Assembly (NCBI GenBank): GCA_903957405.1
Contig: CAJBPC010000704.1
Location: forward strand, 1-18,161
DNA length: 18,161 nucleotides
DNA from: an uncultured bacterium
GTDB lineage: Bacteria > Bacteroidota > Bacteroidia > Chitinophagales > Chitinophagaceae
Direction of reading: 5' to 3'
Position 1 is the stretch's first letter. Each line of letters starts with the position of its first letter. The notes under the pieces were generated by a model. That model made no database searches and was not told the origin of the DNA. It worked only from the letters and a program-made list of their open reading frames with translations. Position numbers and translations under genes: made by a program. This document shows positions 1-7,847 of this stretch, in pieces.

Positions 1-2
1 CG

Positions 3-2294
3 GATTCACTAGGTGACCGCAGGTCGGAACAACGCAGCTTCCCATCAATGGTACTCTTCCCAAAAAATGGCGGCACCAGACTGGTGCAGGTCAGAGCCAT
101 CAAAGGCGAGTTCCCGTATTATGGAAAGCTGCAGACAAATCCGGAACCAGCCGGAATGCGTTTCAGGGAACATCAGGAAGCCTTGGTCGACAAAAGCCTG
201 CTGATGCAGTTCGATGCGGTGGTGGGGGATTCCATTAAACTCGGAGCAGTACACTTCAAGGTTGCCGGCTCACTGGAAAGCGTGCCGGGACAAACAGGCA
301 TCACATCTGCCGTGGCACCCGTCATCTACATACCGATGCAATACCTTCCTCAAACGCAACTGGAACAAAAAGGCAGCCGCATCAACTACACTTACTTCAT
401 CAAATTCGATAAACCTGTCGATATTGAAAAAGTGGTAAAAAAAGTCGAACCCCGACTGGAAGAACAAGGCCTGGAACTTGACACCATAGAGAGCCAAAAA
501 GAACAAACAGCGAGATCCTTCAGTGATGTCAGCAAGTTTTTATCATTGGTGGGATTCATCGCACTCTTACTTGGATGCATCGGGGTGGCTAGCGCAATCC
601 ATGTCTTCATAAGGGAGAAGATCAACACCATCGCGATACTCCGGTGCCTGGGCACTTCCGCAGCCCAGGCATTCCTGATCTACCTCATTCAAATCCTCAC
701 CATAGGAATCATAGGTTCTTTGGCAGGGGCACTCCTGGGTACCCTGGTACAACAATATCTGCCCATACTACTCAGAGATATCCTTCCGGTTCGCATTGAA
801 CCATCGATTTCCCTACCGGCAATCGGACAGGGTATACTCCTTGGCACGATCATTTCCATACTCTTTGCACTGGCGCCATTGGTATCCATCCGAAACATCT
901 CACCCCTTAACACACTCCGACTCACACACAATGCAGCCTTGCTGAAAGACCGACTTACCTGGGTGGTATATGCATTGATCATCGCATTCATCTATCTCTT
1001 TTCAGTCCTGCAACTCCAGAGCTGGAAAAATGCGATTTACTTTTCCTTCAGCGTGGTGATCGCCTTTCTTGTACTTGCCGGAATGGCCCAGTTGCTGATG
1101 TGGCTGGTAAGACGATTTTTTCCATCATCCTGGTCCTACGTATGGCGACAAGGGTTGGCAAACCTCTATCGGCCTAACAACCAAACAGCAGTACTGATCC
1201 TTTCCATCGGACTGGGTACGGCACTGATCTGTACGGTACTCTTTATTCAGACCATACTTTTAAACAGGGTCACACGCTCCGCAAGCGGTAACCAGCCAAA
1301 CATGGTCGTCTTCGACATACGAAGCGATCAACGCGACGCTGTCATGTTACTGGCCAAAAAAGAAGGATTACCTGCCGAGGGAACCGTACCGATCGTAACC
1401 ATGCGTTTAGAATCAATGAACAGCATCACGGCCGCCAGCCTGAAAAAGGACAGTACCATCGATATGCGCCCATGGATCTTCTCCCGGGAATATCGTGTCA
1501 CTTTCCGAGACAGCCTCACCGCTTCTGAAAAAGTCACAAAAGGAAGCTGGATCGGACAATGGGAAGCGGGAAAGGAATTCCCTCCGATATCACTTGAAGA
1601 AGGACTTGCAAAACGCAACAGCATAAAGATCGGCGATACCCTTTCGTTCAATGTTCAGGGCTCCATGATTCCGACCATTGTCGGCAGTTTACGGCAAGTG
1701 GACTGGAACCGAATTCAAACGAATTTTTTAGTGGTATTCCCTACCGGCGTCCTCGAACAGGCACCACAATTTCATGTACTGGTGACACGGGGACCCACAG
1801 TCGAATCATCAGCAAAGTTCCAGCAAGCGGCAGTAAAAGCCTTCCCGAACCTGTCTATCATCGATCTGGGGTTGGTACTGAACGTGGTGGATGCATTACT
1901 TGAAAAAATCGGATTCATCATTCGATTCATGGCACTGTTCTGTATGATTACCGGACTGGTGGTATTGGTTGCATCTGTGATGATCAGCAAATACCAACGG
2001 ATGCGGGAAAGCGTGCTGCTGCGCACCATCGGCGCCAGCAGAAAACAAATCTTCTCAATCACGGCACTCGAATATCTATTCCTGGGCTCTCTGGCTGCAT
2101 TTTCCGGGATTTTGCTATCCATTGCAGGAAGCTGGCTTCTGGCACATTACGTTTTCGATACCCCATTCGTCCCGGAACCAATACCCGTTTTTCTCGTATT
2201 CTTCGGCGTATGCTTGCTGACCATGATCATCGGACTGGCAAACAGTCGTTTCATCGTGAATAAACCACCATTGGAGGTGCTGCGGGAAGACTGA
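3..2294 (+). CDS. YbbP-like ABC transporter permease (FtsX/MacB type), 5'-truncated by the window edge
   Basis: The reading frame is open from base 3, so the ATG at 48 is internal and at least the first membrane helix lies outside the window; 763 codons are visible. The early stretch around RLVQVRAIKG and EFPYYG matches the family that includes E. coli YbbP, whose members are usually about 800-850 residues. Two FtsX-type domains can be seen, each with hydrophobic helices: one begins near FLSLVGFIALLLGCIGVASA, and the C-terminal one near FMALFCMITGLVVLVASVMI. A central block begins with NQTAVLILSIGLGTALICTV. A periplasmic region lies between helices. The protein should act in the inner membrane with a LolD-like ATPase (YbbA type), which is not in the window but may lie upstream. 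The substrate is unknown; the family is annotated as linked to lysophospholipase L1 by gene neighbourhood only. Confidence 0.9.
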   Translation, partial: DSLGDRRSEQRSFPSMVLFPKNGGTRLVQVRAIKGEFPYYGKLQTNPEPAGMRFREHQEALVDKSLLMQFDAVVGDSIKLGAVHFKVAGSLESVPGQTGITSAVAPVIYIPMQYLPQTQLEQKGSRINYTYFIKFDKPVDIEKVVKKVEPRLEEQGLELDTIESQKEQTARSFSDVSKFLSLVGFIALLLGCIGVASAIHVFIREKINTIAILRCLGTSAAQAFLIYLIQILTIGIIGSLAGALLGTLVQQYLPILLRDILPVRIEPSISLPAIGQGILLGTIISILFALAPLVSIRNISPLNTLRLTHNAALLKDRLTWVVYALIIAFIYLFSVLQLQSWKNAIYFSFSVVIAFLVLAGMAQLLMWLVRRFFPSSWSYVWRQGLANLYRPNNQTAVLILSIGLGTALICTVLFIQTILLNRVTRSASGNQPNMVVFDIRSDQRDAVMLLAKKEGLPAEGTVPIVTMRLESMNSITAASLKKDSTIDMRPWIFSREYRVTFRDSLTASEKVTKGSWIGQWEAGKEFPPISLEEGLAKRNSIKIGDTLSFNVQGSMIPTIVGSLRQVDWNRIQTNFLVVFPTGVLEQAPQFHVLVTRGPTVESSAKFQQAAVKAFPNLSIIDLGLVLNVVDALLEKIGFIIRFMALFCMITGLVVLVASVMISKYQRMRESVLLRTIGASRKQIFSITALEYLFLGSLAAFSGILLSIAGSWLLAHYVFDTPFVPEPIPVFLVFFGVCLLTMIIGLANSRFIVNKPPLEVLRED

Positions 2295-2327
2295 TGAATG
2301 TGAAGTAGCAACGGCATGATAAATCCG

Positions 2328-2813
2328 CTATTTTTTTATCACGCTTTCATACACCGAGATCCAATATTGAACACTGACCTTACTGACGAGCGAGCCAATC
2401 AATGCATATGGTATCTGATCCGCCCCTTTAAAACGAATGCAACTCTTGCCCATGTCAAGTCTGTACGAACTATGCTTCGGATACTGGGTCTTGAACCAAT
2501 CCTGCAGTTCAGGAATCGCATAGATTCCCATGTGATAAAAAGCGATAAAGTTCTTCTGGGAGGCGATACTCATCAATGGAAGAGGTTGCCTTGGGTCGCA
2601 ATGATACCCTGGTGGATACAATTCATGAGGGATGACGTATCCTATCATTCCATAGGACATCACCTCACGAAAGCCATTGGGCAGGTTTTCAAGAATAACT
2701 TCCCGGAGTCCACCGACTGCAATCTTTCTGTCTTCAGAAAGTTCCGAGAGGTATTCCTCAGGAGTGAGTGCCTTGGATTTCATATGCTTATGAAAATAGT
2801 GAAAATCCGACAT
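2328..2813 (-). CDS. DUF1801 (YdhG/YjbR/CyaY-like fold) domain protein
   Basis: A 161-residue cytosolic protein with the DUF1801 signature: an N-terminal helix (LTPEEYLSEL), then NLPNGFREVMSYGMIGYVIP, the ASQKNFIAFYHMGIY strand and helix, and a late LDMGKSCIRFK motif. The family has no established biochemical role, and its fold resembles that of the frataxin/CyaY group. Met11 (ATG at 2783) is an equally plausible start, because family members commonly begin a few residues before the TPEEY motif. Neither start has a clear Shine-Dalgarno sequence. It converges on the permease, 33 bases from its stop, and diverges from the gene at 2864. The family assignment is firm and the function is not known. 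Confidence 0.85.
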   Translation of the reverse strand: MSDFHYFHKHMKSKALTPEEYLSELSEDRKIAVGGLREVILENLPNGFREVMSYGMIGYVIPHELYPPGYHCDPRQPLPLMSIASQKNFIAFYHMGIYAIPELQDWFKTQYPKHSSYRLDMGKSCIRFKGADQIPYALIGSLVSKVSVQYWISVYESVIKK

Positions 2814-2863
2814 TCAATCAAGGTTGATGAATTCTGATTACTTTCAATTGTAAAAGAAAAAGC

Positions 2864-3292
2864 ATGTACGGAAAGAAACCGGATGTAGATGTGATAAATG
2901 ACGTGTTGCTGTTGTCTATGGCACATTATCCTGATAATCAATTCCTTAAGAGTCTTCATCACCAGTATGCCGAACTGGGGGGATTAAGCAGAAAACAGAT
3001 GGAAGGATTGCATGCAAAGGCTCAAAAAGTAAAAGAAATTCCACCCTCAAAACTTGCCACGCTTGAAGCAGAGATAAAAAAGAAACCAGTCCGCTTCAAA
3101 TCGGAAAAGCCTGAATCAACACCATTATACCACAAGGATGAAAAGGCTGAAAATATGATCAATTCGTTGCTGGAGCGCTTCCCGCAACATAAGATGGTCC
3201 TATTTCTAAGAGAAAAAACAATGTTGAACAAACCCCTTTCCAGTCAAGAAATAACAGAGCTGGAGAGACTGCACAAATTACTGGTAAAATAA
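2864..3292 (+). CDS. Small soluble helical protein of unknown function with a duplicated module
   Basis: A 142-residue protein, lysine-rich, with no signal peptide or membrane segment. I do not recognise a named family. Residues about 10-52 and 93-139 look like two copies of one helical module. Both share the pattern P, then L eight or so residues on, then LS about ten residues later followed by a basic or polar Q/E and a further L. The copies are PDNQFLKSLHHQYAELGGLS and PQHKMVLFLREKTMLNKPLS. The first copy resembles a short helical motif (FLxSLxxQYxxxGxLSxKQ) that I recall from phage and uncharacterised bacterial proteins, which is memory rather than a search result. The ATG at 2864 is the first in frame; the divergent DUF1801 gene starts 50 bases away. 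It is probably a real gene, judging by length and amino-acid composition. Confidence 0.7.
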   Translation: MYGKKPDVDVINDVLLLSMAHYPDNQFLKSLHHQYAELGGLSRKQMEGLHAKAQKVKEIPPSKLATLEAEIKKKPVRFKSEKPESTPLYHKDEKAENMINSLLERFPQHKMVLFLREKTMLNKPLSSQEITELERLHKLLVK

Positions 3293-3425
3293 CTCAGGCA
3301 GGATACGTTTCAGGAATTTAACATGACCATAGCCATTTAAAACACCTTTCGGGTGCTGCATGTATTTGAAAATCATAATTTTACAGTAAGTACCCAATGC
3401 CATTCACTTCGAAAAATACTTGCTG

Positions 3426-3917
3426 ATGAAATCGTACCCGCTTTGTTTCCTTTTATTGATTTTTTTTAACAGTGTGCAGTCGCAGATCATCAACACTGAA
3501 AAATGCAACAGCATCATCGTGGACATCCTCGATGGCAAGGTGAACCGCGCAAGACCTGATTTCACACCGGACCGAATCCGGCTTGAACTGCCATGCGCCA
3601 CATCCTCATTCATGGAATCGGATACGTCGATGTGTGATGGCAGGATCATCTATGCCGATAAACACTTGACCTTCTTTACTCAAAAAGATTATGTAGAGAT
3701 CCGTGAGGCATATTCCGGAAAATGGACTATCCCTGTCATGGGTGCTGCAAAAGGAAGTCTTTTCAATTACCTCGGCAACCCAAAAGTCAAGCAAGAGAAA
3801 TTTGAGGCCTACGCGACGGCCTATGGAACCTTGGTGCTGTATTTTAACGATGCGGGCAAAGTCCGTCTTGTCCGAATGAGCACAAATACCCACGAATTCG
3901 CTTCTTTCTGCGACTGA
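3426..3917 (+). CDS. Small secreted protein of unknown function
   Basis: A 163-residue protein starting at the ATG at 3426; an upstream in-frame TTG at 3420 would add two residues but is less likely. Residues 1-18 form a typical Sec signal peptide (MKSYPLCFLLLIFFNSVQS) with probable cleavage before QIINTEKC. The mature part has four cysteines (in EKC, LPC, SMC and SFC), which fits a disulfide-containing periplasmic or exported protein. Otherwise it is a mixed strand-rich sequence with LFNYLGNPKVKQEKF and LVLYFNDAGKVRLVR segments. I do not recognise the family. A run of eight T lies in the signal-peptide codons at 3460-3467. The preceding 130 bases contain only weak promoter-like sequence, such as TGTATTTG at 3360-3367, one base from TAnnTTTG. 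Confidence 0.7.
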   Translation: MKSYPLCFLLLIFFNSVQSQIINTEKCNSIIVDILDGKVNRARPDFTPDRIRLELPCATSSFMESDTSMCDGRIIYADKHLTFFTQKDYVEIREAYSGKWTIPVMGAAKGSLFNYLGNPKVKQEKFEAYATAYGTLVLYFNDAGKVRLVRMSTNTHEFASFCD

Positions 3918-4058
3918 TGTCTATGTGGTACAGTTGATTTAACTTGGGGATCATCCGGAAATGGTGCGACGGGCGGGCAAAGAATGGCATGCGAGACTGA
4001 AAAACTCCTTGCAATCTTATTCAACCCGTGATTCCATCTCCCACAACAATCCCATAGC

Positions 4059-6245
4059 ATGTTCAAATTCCTGTTCCTGTTGCTCCTACCTGTCTTTTCC
4101 ATTGCACAACCACTGACACAATCCGAACTCGACCGATGCCGAAGTCGGGCAAAAAATGTCGAGATCATCCGCGACAAATGGGGGATTCCGCATGTTTACG
4201 GCAAGACGGATGCTGATGCCGTATTTGGGTTGATTTATGCACAATGTGAAGATGATTTCTCGAGGGTGGAAATGAACCATGTAGAGAAACTTGGAAGGTT
4301 ATCCGAAGTCAATGGGAAGGAAGACATATGGAAGGATCTATATGTCCGCATGATCATTGACTCGGCAGAGGCGGTCGCAGATTACAAAAAAAGCCCGGCC
4401 TGGATGAAGCTGCTGCTTGAAGCGTGGGCTGATGGCATAAATTATTTCCTACATCGGAATCCAAACGTCAAACCCGCCCTGCTGAATCGCTTCAAGGCTT
4501 GGTATCCTCTGTTATGGACAGATGGCAGCATCGGTGCCATCAATACCGGAAACCTTGGCCCGGGAGATCTGAAGGCATTCTACACCGGAGAAAAAACAAG
4601 CGTCTCATTCCTCGATGGTCAGGCAGAAAAAGAAATACTTGGGTCCAATGGATTTGCAATCGGACCCACACGGTCTGCCTCCGGAAACGCACTGCTGTAC
4701 ATCAATCCACACACTACTTTCTATTTCCGTCCGGAAGTGCAGATGGTGAGTGAAGAAGGATTGAATGCCTATGGTGCCGTCACTTGGGGACAGTTCTTCA
4801 TTTACCAGGGTTTCAATGCCCACTGCGGATGGATGCACACTTCCAGCAATGCAGATGTTTCAGATGTCTACTCAGAAAAGATCACAAAGCAAGGCGATCA
4901 ATACTTTTACACCTACGAAGGGAAGCTGCTGCCTGTGAAACAGAAACAGATTGTCATTTCATACCTTCAGAACGGCAAACTATCTAAAGAAATATTCAAG
5001 GCAAACTACACACATCATGGTCCGGTACTCGCAAAAGAATTGGATGGCGACTGGCTGAGTGTTCGTTCCTACAACCGTTCACTCAACAGTCTGATCCAGA
5101 GTTGGTCGCGCACTAAAGCCAAGGGCTTCGAGGAATATAAGAAAGTGATGAGCCTCGCCGGCAATACTTCAAACAATACGGTGTTCGCAGATAACAAAGG
5201 GAATATCGCCTACTGGCATGGGAATTACATGCCCATCAGGGATACTTCCTTCAACTGGGGCGAAGCCGTCGATGGAACAACTTCAAAAACCGAATGGAGG
5301 GGACTGCACAAAGTAGAGGAGACTGTTCACCTCTATAATCCGAGAAACGGATGGATCCAAAATTGCAACTCAACCCCCTTCAGCGCAGCCGGCAATTTGA
5401 GCCCGGAAAAAACGAAATACCCCGGATACATGGCACCTGACGGGGAGAATTTTCGTGGGGTGAACGCTGTCCGCATCCTGGACCGTCTCTCGGAAGTCAC
5501 AGTCGACAAACTCATTTCTGCAGGATATGACACCTACCTTCCAGCTTTTGAAGTGTTGGTCCCGGAATTGATCAAGATGTTTGAGAGGGATGTCCCTGTC
5601 GGTAATATGCTCTACAATGAGATCTCCGGTGCTGTAACGATGTTAAAAGAATGGGATTACCGATTCTCTGAGAGGTCTATTGCAACGACTTTGGCAATAG
5701 AATGGGGGCAAAAGTTAAATCCACTGATCCAGCGGGTGTATATCGAACAAGGGCAATCGGATCAAGTGGCTGTTACGAAATTTTTTGCTGCAAATGCATC
5801 CCAACAGGACCTCCTTCTTCCTCTTCGCGCAGTAGTGCTGGAACTCAAAGAGAAATTCGGCACCTGGCAGATGCCATGGGGCGACATAAATCGCTACCAA
5901 CGCCTAACCGGTAATGTGAAGGAAACCTATGATGATGCAAGACCAAGCCTTTCGGTTGGCTTCACAGCCGCAACCTGGGGATGTCTGCCGTCATTTGTCA
6001 GCCGGGTGATGCCCCTTACAAAAAAACGCTATGGATACAGTGGCAACAGCTTTATCTGTGCTGTAGAGTTCGGGCAGAAAATCAAGGCTAAATCACTCCT
6101 GGCAGGTGGTGTCAGCAAGGACCCGGCTTCCCCGCATTTTGGCGATCAGGCGGATATGTACTCAAAAGGCCGCTTCAAGGATGTGCTCTTTTACCGCGAG
6201 GATGTTCTGAAACAGGTAGAAAAAAGGTACCGCCCCGGAGAGTAA
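4059..6245 (+). CDS. Exported penicillin acylase / acyl-homoserine-lactone acylase family Ntn hydrolase
   Basis: A 728-residue precursor with an N-terminal signal peptide (MFKFLFLLLLPVFSIAQ). The family hydrolyses amide bonds of N-acyl compounds, such as penicillins, acyl-homoserine lactones and related acyl amides. It does so after autocatalytic cleavage into alpha and beta chains. The alpha part shows EIIRDKWGIPHVYGKTDADA and YAQCEDDFSRVE, both typical of the family. The beta chain should begin at Ser196 in the motif LGSNGFAIGP (codon at 4644); this serine is the expected N-terminal nucleophile. Downstream blocks are NPHTTFYFRPE, the NAHCGWMHTSSNADVSDVY region, and NTSNNTVFADNKGNIAYWHG. The length is normal for the family. 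It stands alone between a small secreted protein and a convergent serine hydrolase, so the context does not fix its substrate. Activity on acyl-homoserine lactones is possible but cannot be inferred from sequence alone. Confidence 0.92.
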   Translation: MFKFLFLLLLPVFSIAQPLTQSELDRCRSRAKNVEIIRDKWGIPHVYGKTDADAVFGLIYAQCEDDFSRVEMNHVEKLGRLSEVNGKEDIWKDLYVRMIIDSAEAVADYKKSPAWMKLLLEAWADGINYFLHRNPNVKPALLNRFKAWYPLLWTDGSIGAINTGNLGPGDLKAFYTGEKTSVSFLDGQAEKEILGSNGFAIGPTRSASGNALLYINPHTTFYFRPEVQMVSEEGLNAYGAVTWGQFFIYQGFNAHCGWMHTSSNADVSDVYSEKITKQGDQYFYTYEGKLLPVKQKQIVISYLQNGKLSKEIFKANYTHHGPVLAKELDGDWLSVRSYNRSLNSLIQSWSRTKAKGFEEYKKVMSLAGNTSNNTVFADNKGNIAYWHGNYMPIRDTSFNWGEAVDGTTSKTEWRGLHKVEETVHLYNPRNGWIQNCNSTPFSAAGNLSPEKTKYPGYMAPDGENFRGVNAVRILDRLSEVTVDKLISAGYDTYLPAFEVLVPELIKMFERDVPVGNMLYNEISGAVTMLKEWDYRFSERSIATTLAIEWGQKLNPLIQRVYIEQGQSDQVAVTKFFAANASQQDLLLPLRAVVLELKEKFGTWQMPWGDINRYQRLTGNVKETYDDARPSLSVGFTAATWGCLPSFVSRVMPLTKKRYGYSGNSFICAVEFGQKIKAKSLLAGGVSKDPASPHFGDQADMYSKGRFKDVLFYREDVLKQVEKRYRPGE

Positions 6246-6284
6246 AATATGGCCTCTTGCAGATGGCTCCTCTGAAATCTGAGG

Positions 6285-7808
6285 CTACCGCTTCAGTTCC
6301 CGAATCCGGTACTCCTGGATCAATGGCGGGTTTTCAGGTGATAAAGTGAAATACACTTCGAGGTCATTGTTCTCGCATGTCAGGACAAACGACCCGCGCA
6401 GGTTATTTTCAGCACGCATTGGACCTACTTTAACAATGGATCCGGCCCTTTTAAACAATTGAATGGATTCTTTTCGCAAGAGTTCAATGGGATGATCAGG
6501 AAAAAAATTTTCAGCAAAAATGCCTGACTGTTCCGCATTCTTCCAATCAGGAAGGATCCCCGCCAATTCATTTTTCCGCGTTTCCAGTATCGGCGTCACT
6601 TGAACAGATCGCGGTTTCAAGCCACTCAAACGGACCAATGTATCCAATATCTGCATATTCAATGCAGACATAGGCGAATACGTTCTATTGGCTAAGGCAA
6701 CCACACCGATGCCATAGTCAGGCATGACCTGCCAATGGCTGCCAAAGCCCGGAAGACCCCCGCTGTGCGCTATAAATGTCCTGCCGTCACAATCTCGTGT
6801 CCATCGCAGACCATAACAATAAGCAGTTGCAGTAGGACAGGGTCTGCCGCTTGCATATGCATACGCAGCGTTCAGACTTATGATCCGCCAGGGATGGTGC
6901 ATTTCTCGAACTGAACTGCGCCTGACCGGCCCGGCCTCCATTGCATCCGAAGGAGGCCAGGCGTTAAGATGGAGCAACATGTAGGAAGCAAACTCTTCCA
7001 CAGAACTCATCATACTGCCCATCGCACCCCATGAACCATCCGGCGTATCATGAAGCAGAGTCTCTTCCAACCAGCGACCCTCCTGCCAGCGATAACCATG
7101 CGCAAGCTTTTCAGCGGGAACATCGGCATACTCCCAGGCAGCGTTTTTCATACCCAAGGGCAACCATATCTGTTCTCGAATATACTGCTGATAGGGTTTT
7201 TTAGATACCCTGGTGATGATCTTTCCCAACATCGCATAGCCCAGGTTGCTGTATTCATAAGCCGTACCCGGAGCGGTAGAGAAAGATATCTGACCCATAA
7301 TGAAATCTGTCAATTCTTTGTCCGTATCTGCCAGCTGCCTGTCGCCCCAGGGATTATCCTCCGGAAATCCTGCACCATGTGTCAGTAAATGTCGGATGGT
7401 GATGGGTTCAGAATCCTTTGTAGGATAACGGGTCTTATTCAGCTCCGGAATATATAAATGAACAGGATCATCCAAGCGAAGCTTACCCTGATCCCTCAGC
7501 TTTAGAATGGCCATCGCCGTGAAACTTTTTGTCATCGAAGCGATCCGGAAAACGGATGAAGAACTGACAGGCGTTTTTCGATTGATATCCGTATGGCCGA
7601 TATTTACCGTGAAAGCCAAGTTACCGTCAGCGACTACGCCAAGAGACATACCGGGTATGTTGTGCTTTCGTGCGAATTCACTGCAGATATTTTCAACCAT
7701 TGGGAAATAAGCCTCCAGCATGGATGATACAGACGGCATGGTCGTGTCATTCGCCTGAAGACATACTGCATGAAAAAACATGGCAATAAGGATGAAGATC
7801 CGTTTCAT
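6285..7808 (-). CDS. Exported serine hydrolase, class C beta-lactamase / penicillin-binding-like family
   Basis: A 507-residue protein with a signal peptide (MKRIFILIAMFFHAVCLQA). All three active-site motifs of the family are visible: SMTK at residues 91-94 (nucleophile Ser91, Lys94), YSN at 186-188, and HSGG at 348-351 in place of the KTG box, as in esterase or peptidase members such as EstB and PBP4*-like proteins. The catalytic domain covers roughly residues 35-385. The remaining 120 residues form a C-terminal beta-rich extension of the kind often seen in Bacteroidota members. The enzyme could be a D-aminopeptidase, DD-carboxypeptidase or esterase; a true beta-lactamase is less likely given HSG. 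It lies 39 bases downstream of the E1 gene on the same strand, separated by a small hairpin, so partial co-transcription is possible. Confidence 0.9.
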   Translation of the reverse strand: MKRIFILIAMFFHAVCLQANDTTMPSVSSMLEAYFPMVENICSEFARKHNIPGMSLGVVADGNLAFTVNIGHTDINRKTPVSSSSVFRIASMTKSFTAMAILKLRDQGKLRLDDPVHLYIPELNKTRYPTKDSEPITIRHLLTHGAGFPEDNPWGDRQLADTDKELTDFIMGQISFSTAPGTAYEYSNLGYAMLGKIITRVSKKPYQQYIREQIWLPLGMKNAAWEYADVPAEKLAHGYRWQEGRWLEETLLHDTPDGSWGAMGSMMSSVEEFASYMLLHLNAWPPSDAMEAGPVRRSSVREMHHPWRIISLNAAYAYASGRPCPTATAYCYGLRWTRDCDGRTFIAHSGGLPGFGSHWQVMPDYGIGVVALANRTYSPMSALNMQILDTLVRLSGLKPRSVQVTPILETRKNELAGILPDWKNAEQSGIFAENFFPDHPIELLRKESIQLFKRAGSIVKVGPMRAENNLRGSFVLTCENNDLEVYFTLSPENPPLIQEYRIRELKR

Positions 7809-7829
7809 GTAGGGATGTGTGAAATGGTT

Positions 7830-7845
7830 TTCGCCTCGGGGCGAA
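7830..7845 (-). other. Small hairpin between the E1 and serine hydrolase genes
   Basis: TTCGCC, a four-base loop TCGG, then GGCGAA form a perfect 6-bp GC-rich stem in the 39-base gap after the E1 stop codon. On the transcribed (minus) strand it is followed by A residues rather than U, so it is not a standard intrinsic terminator. It may stabilise or process a shared mRNA. Confidence 0.35.
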
Positions 7846-7847
7846 GG

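Noticed and set aside
3340..3360. Short CACC/GGTG hairpin before the secreted protein gene
   Set aside because: It has only four base pairs. Its T-rich side would serve the minus strand, where no gene ends.
3460..3467. T8 tract in the signal peptide codons of the small secreted protein as a phase-variation site
   Set aside because: Hydrophobic signal peptides rich in Phe and Ile codons often contain such T runs, and nothing else suggests switching.
6246..6284. Possible terminator between the convergent acylase and serine hydrolase genes
   Set aside because: GCCTC and GAGGC repeats occur, but the stems are short, imperfect and have no adjacent T tract.
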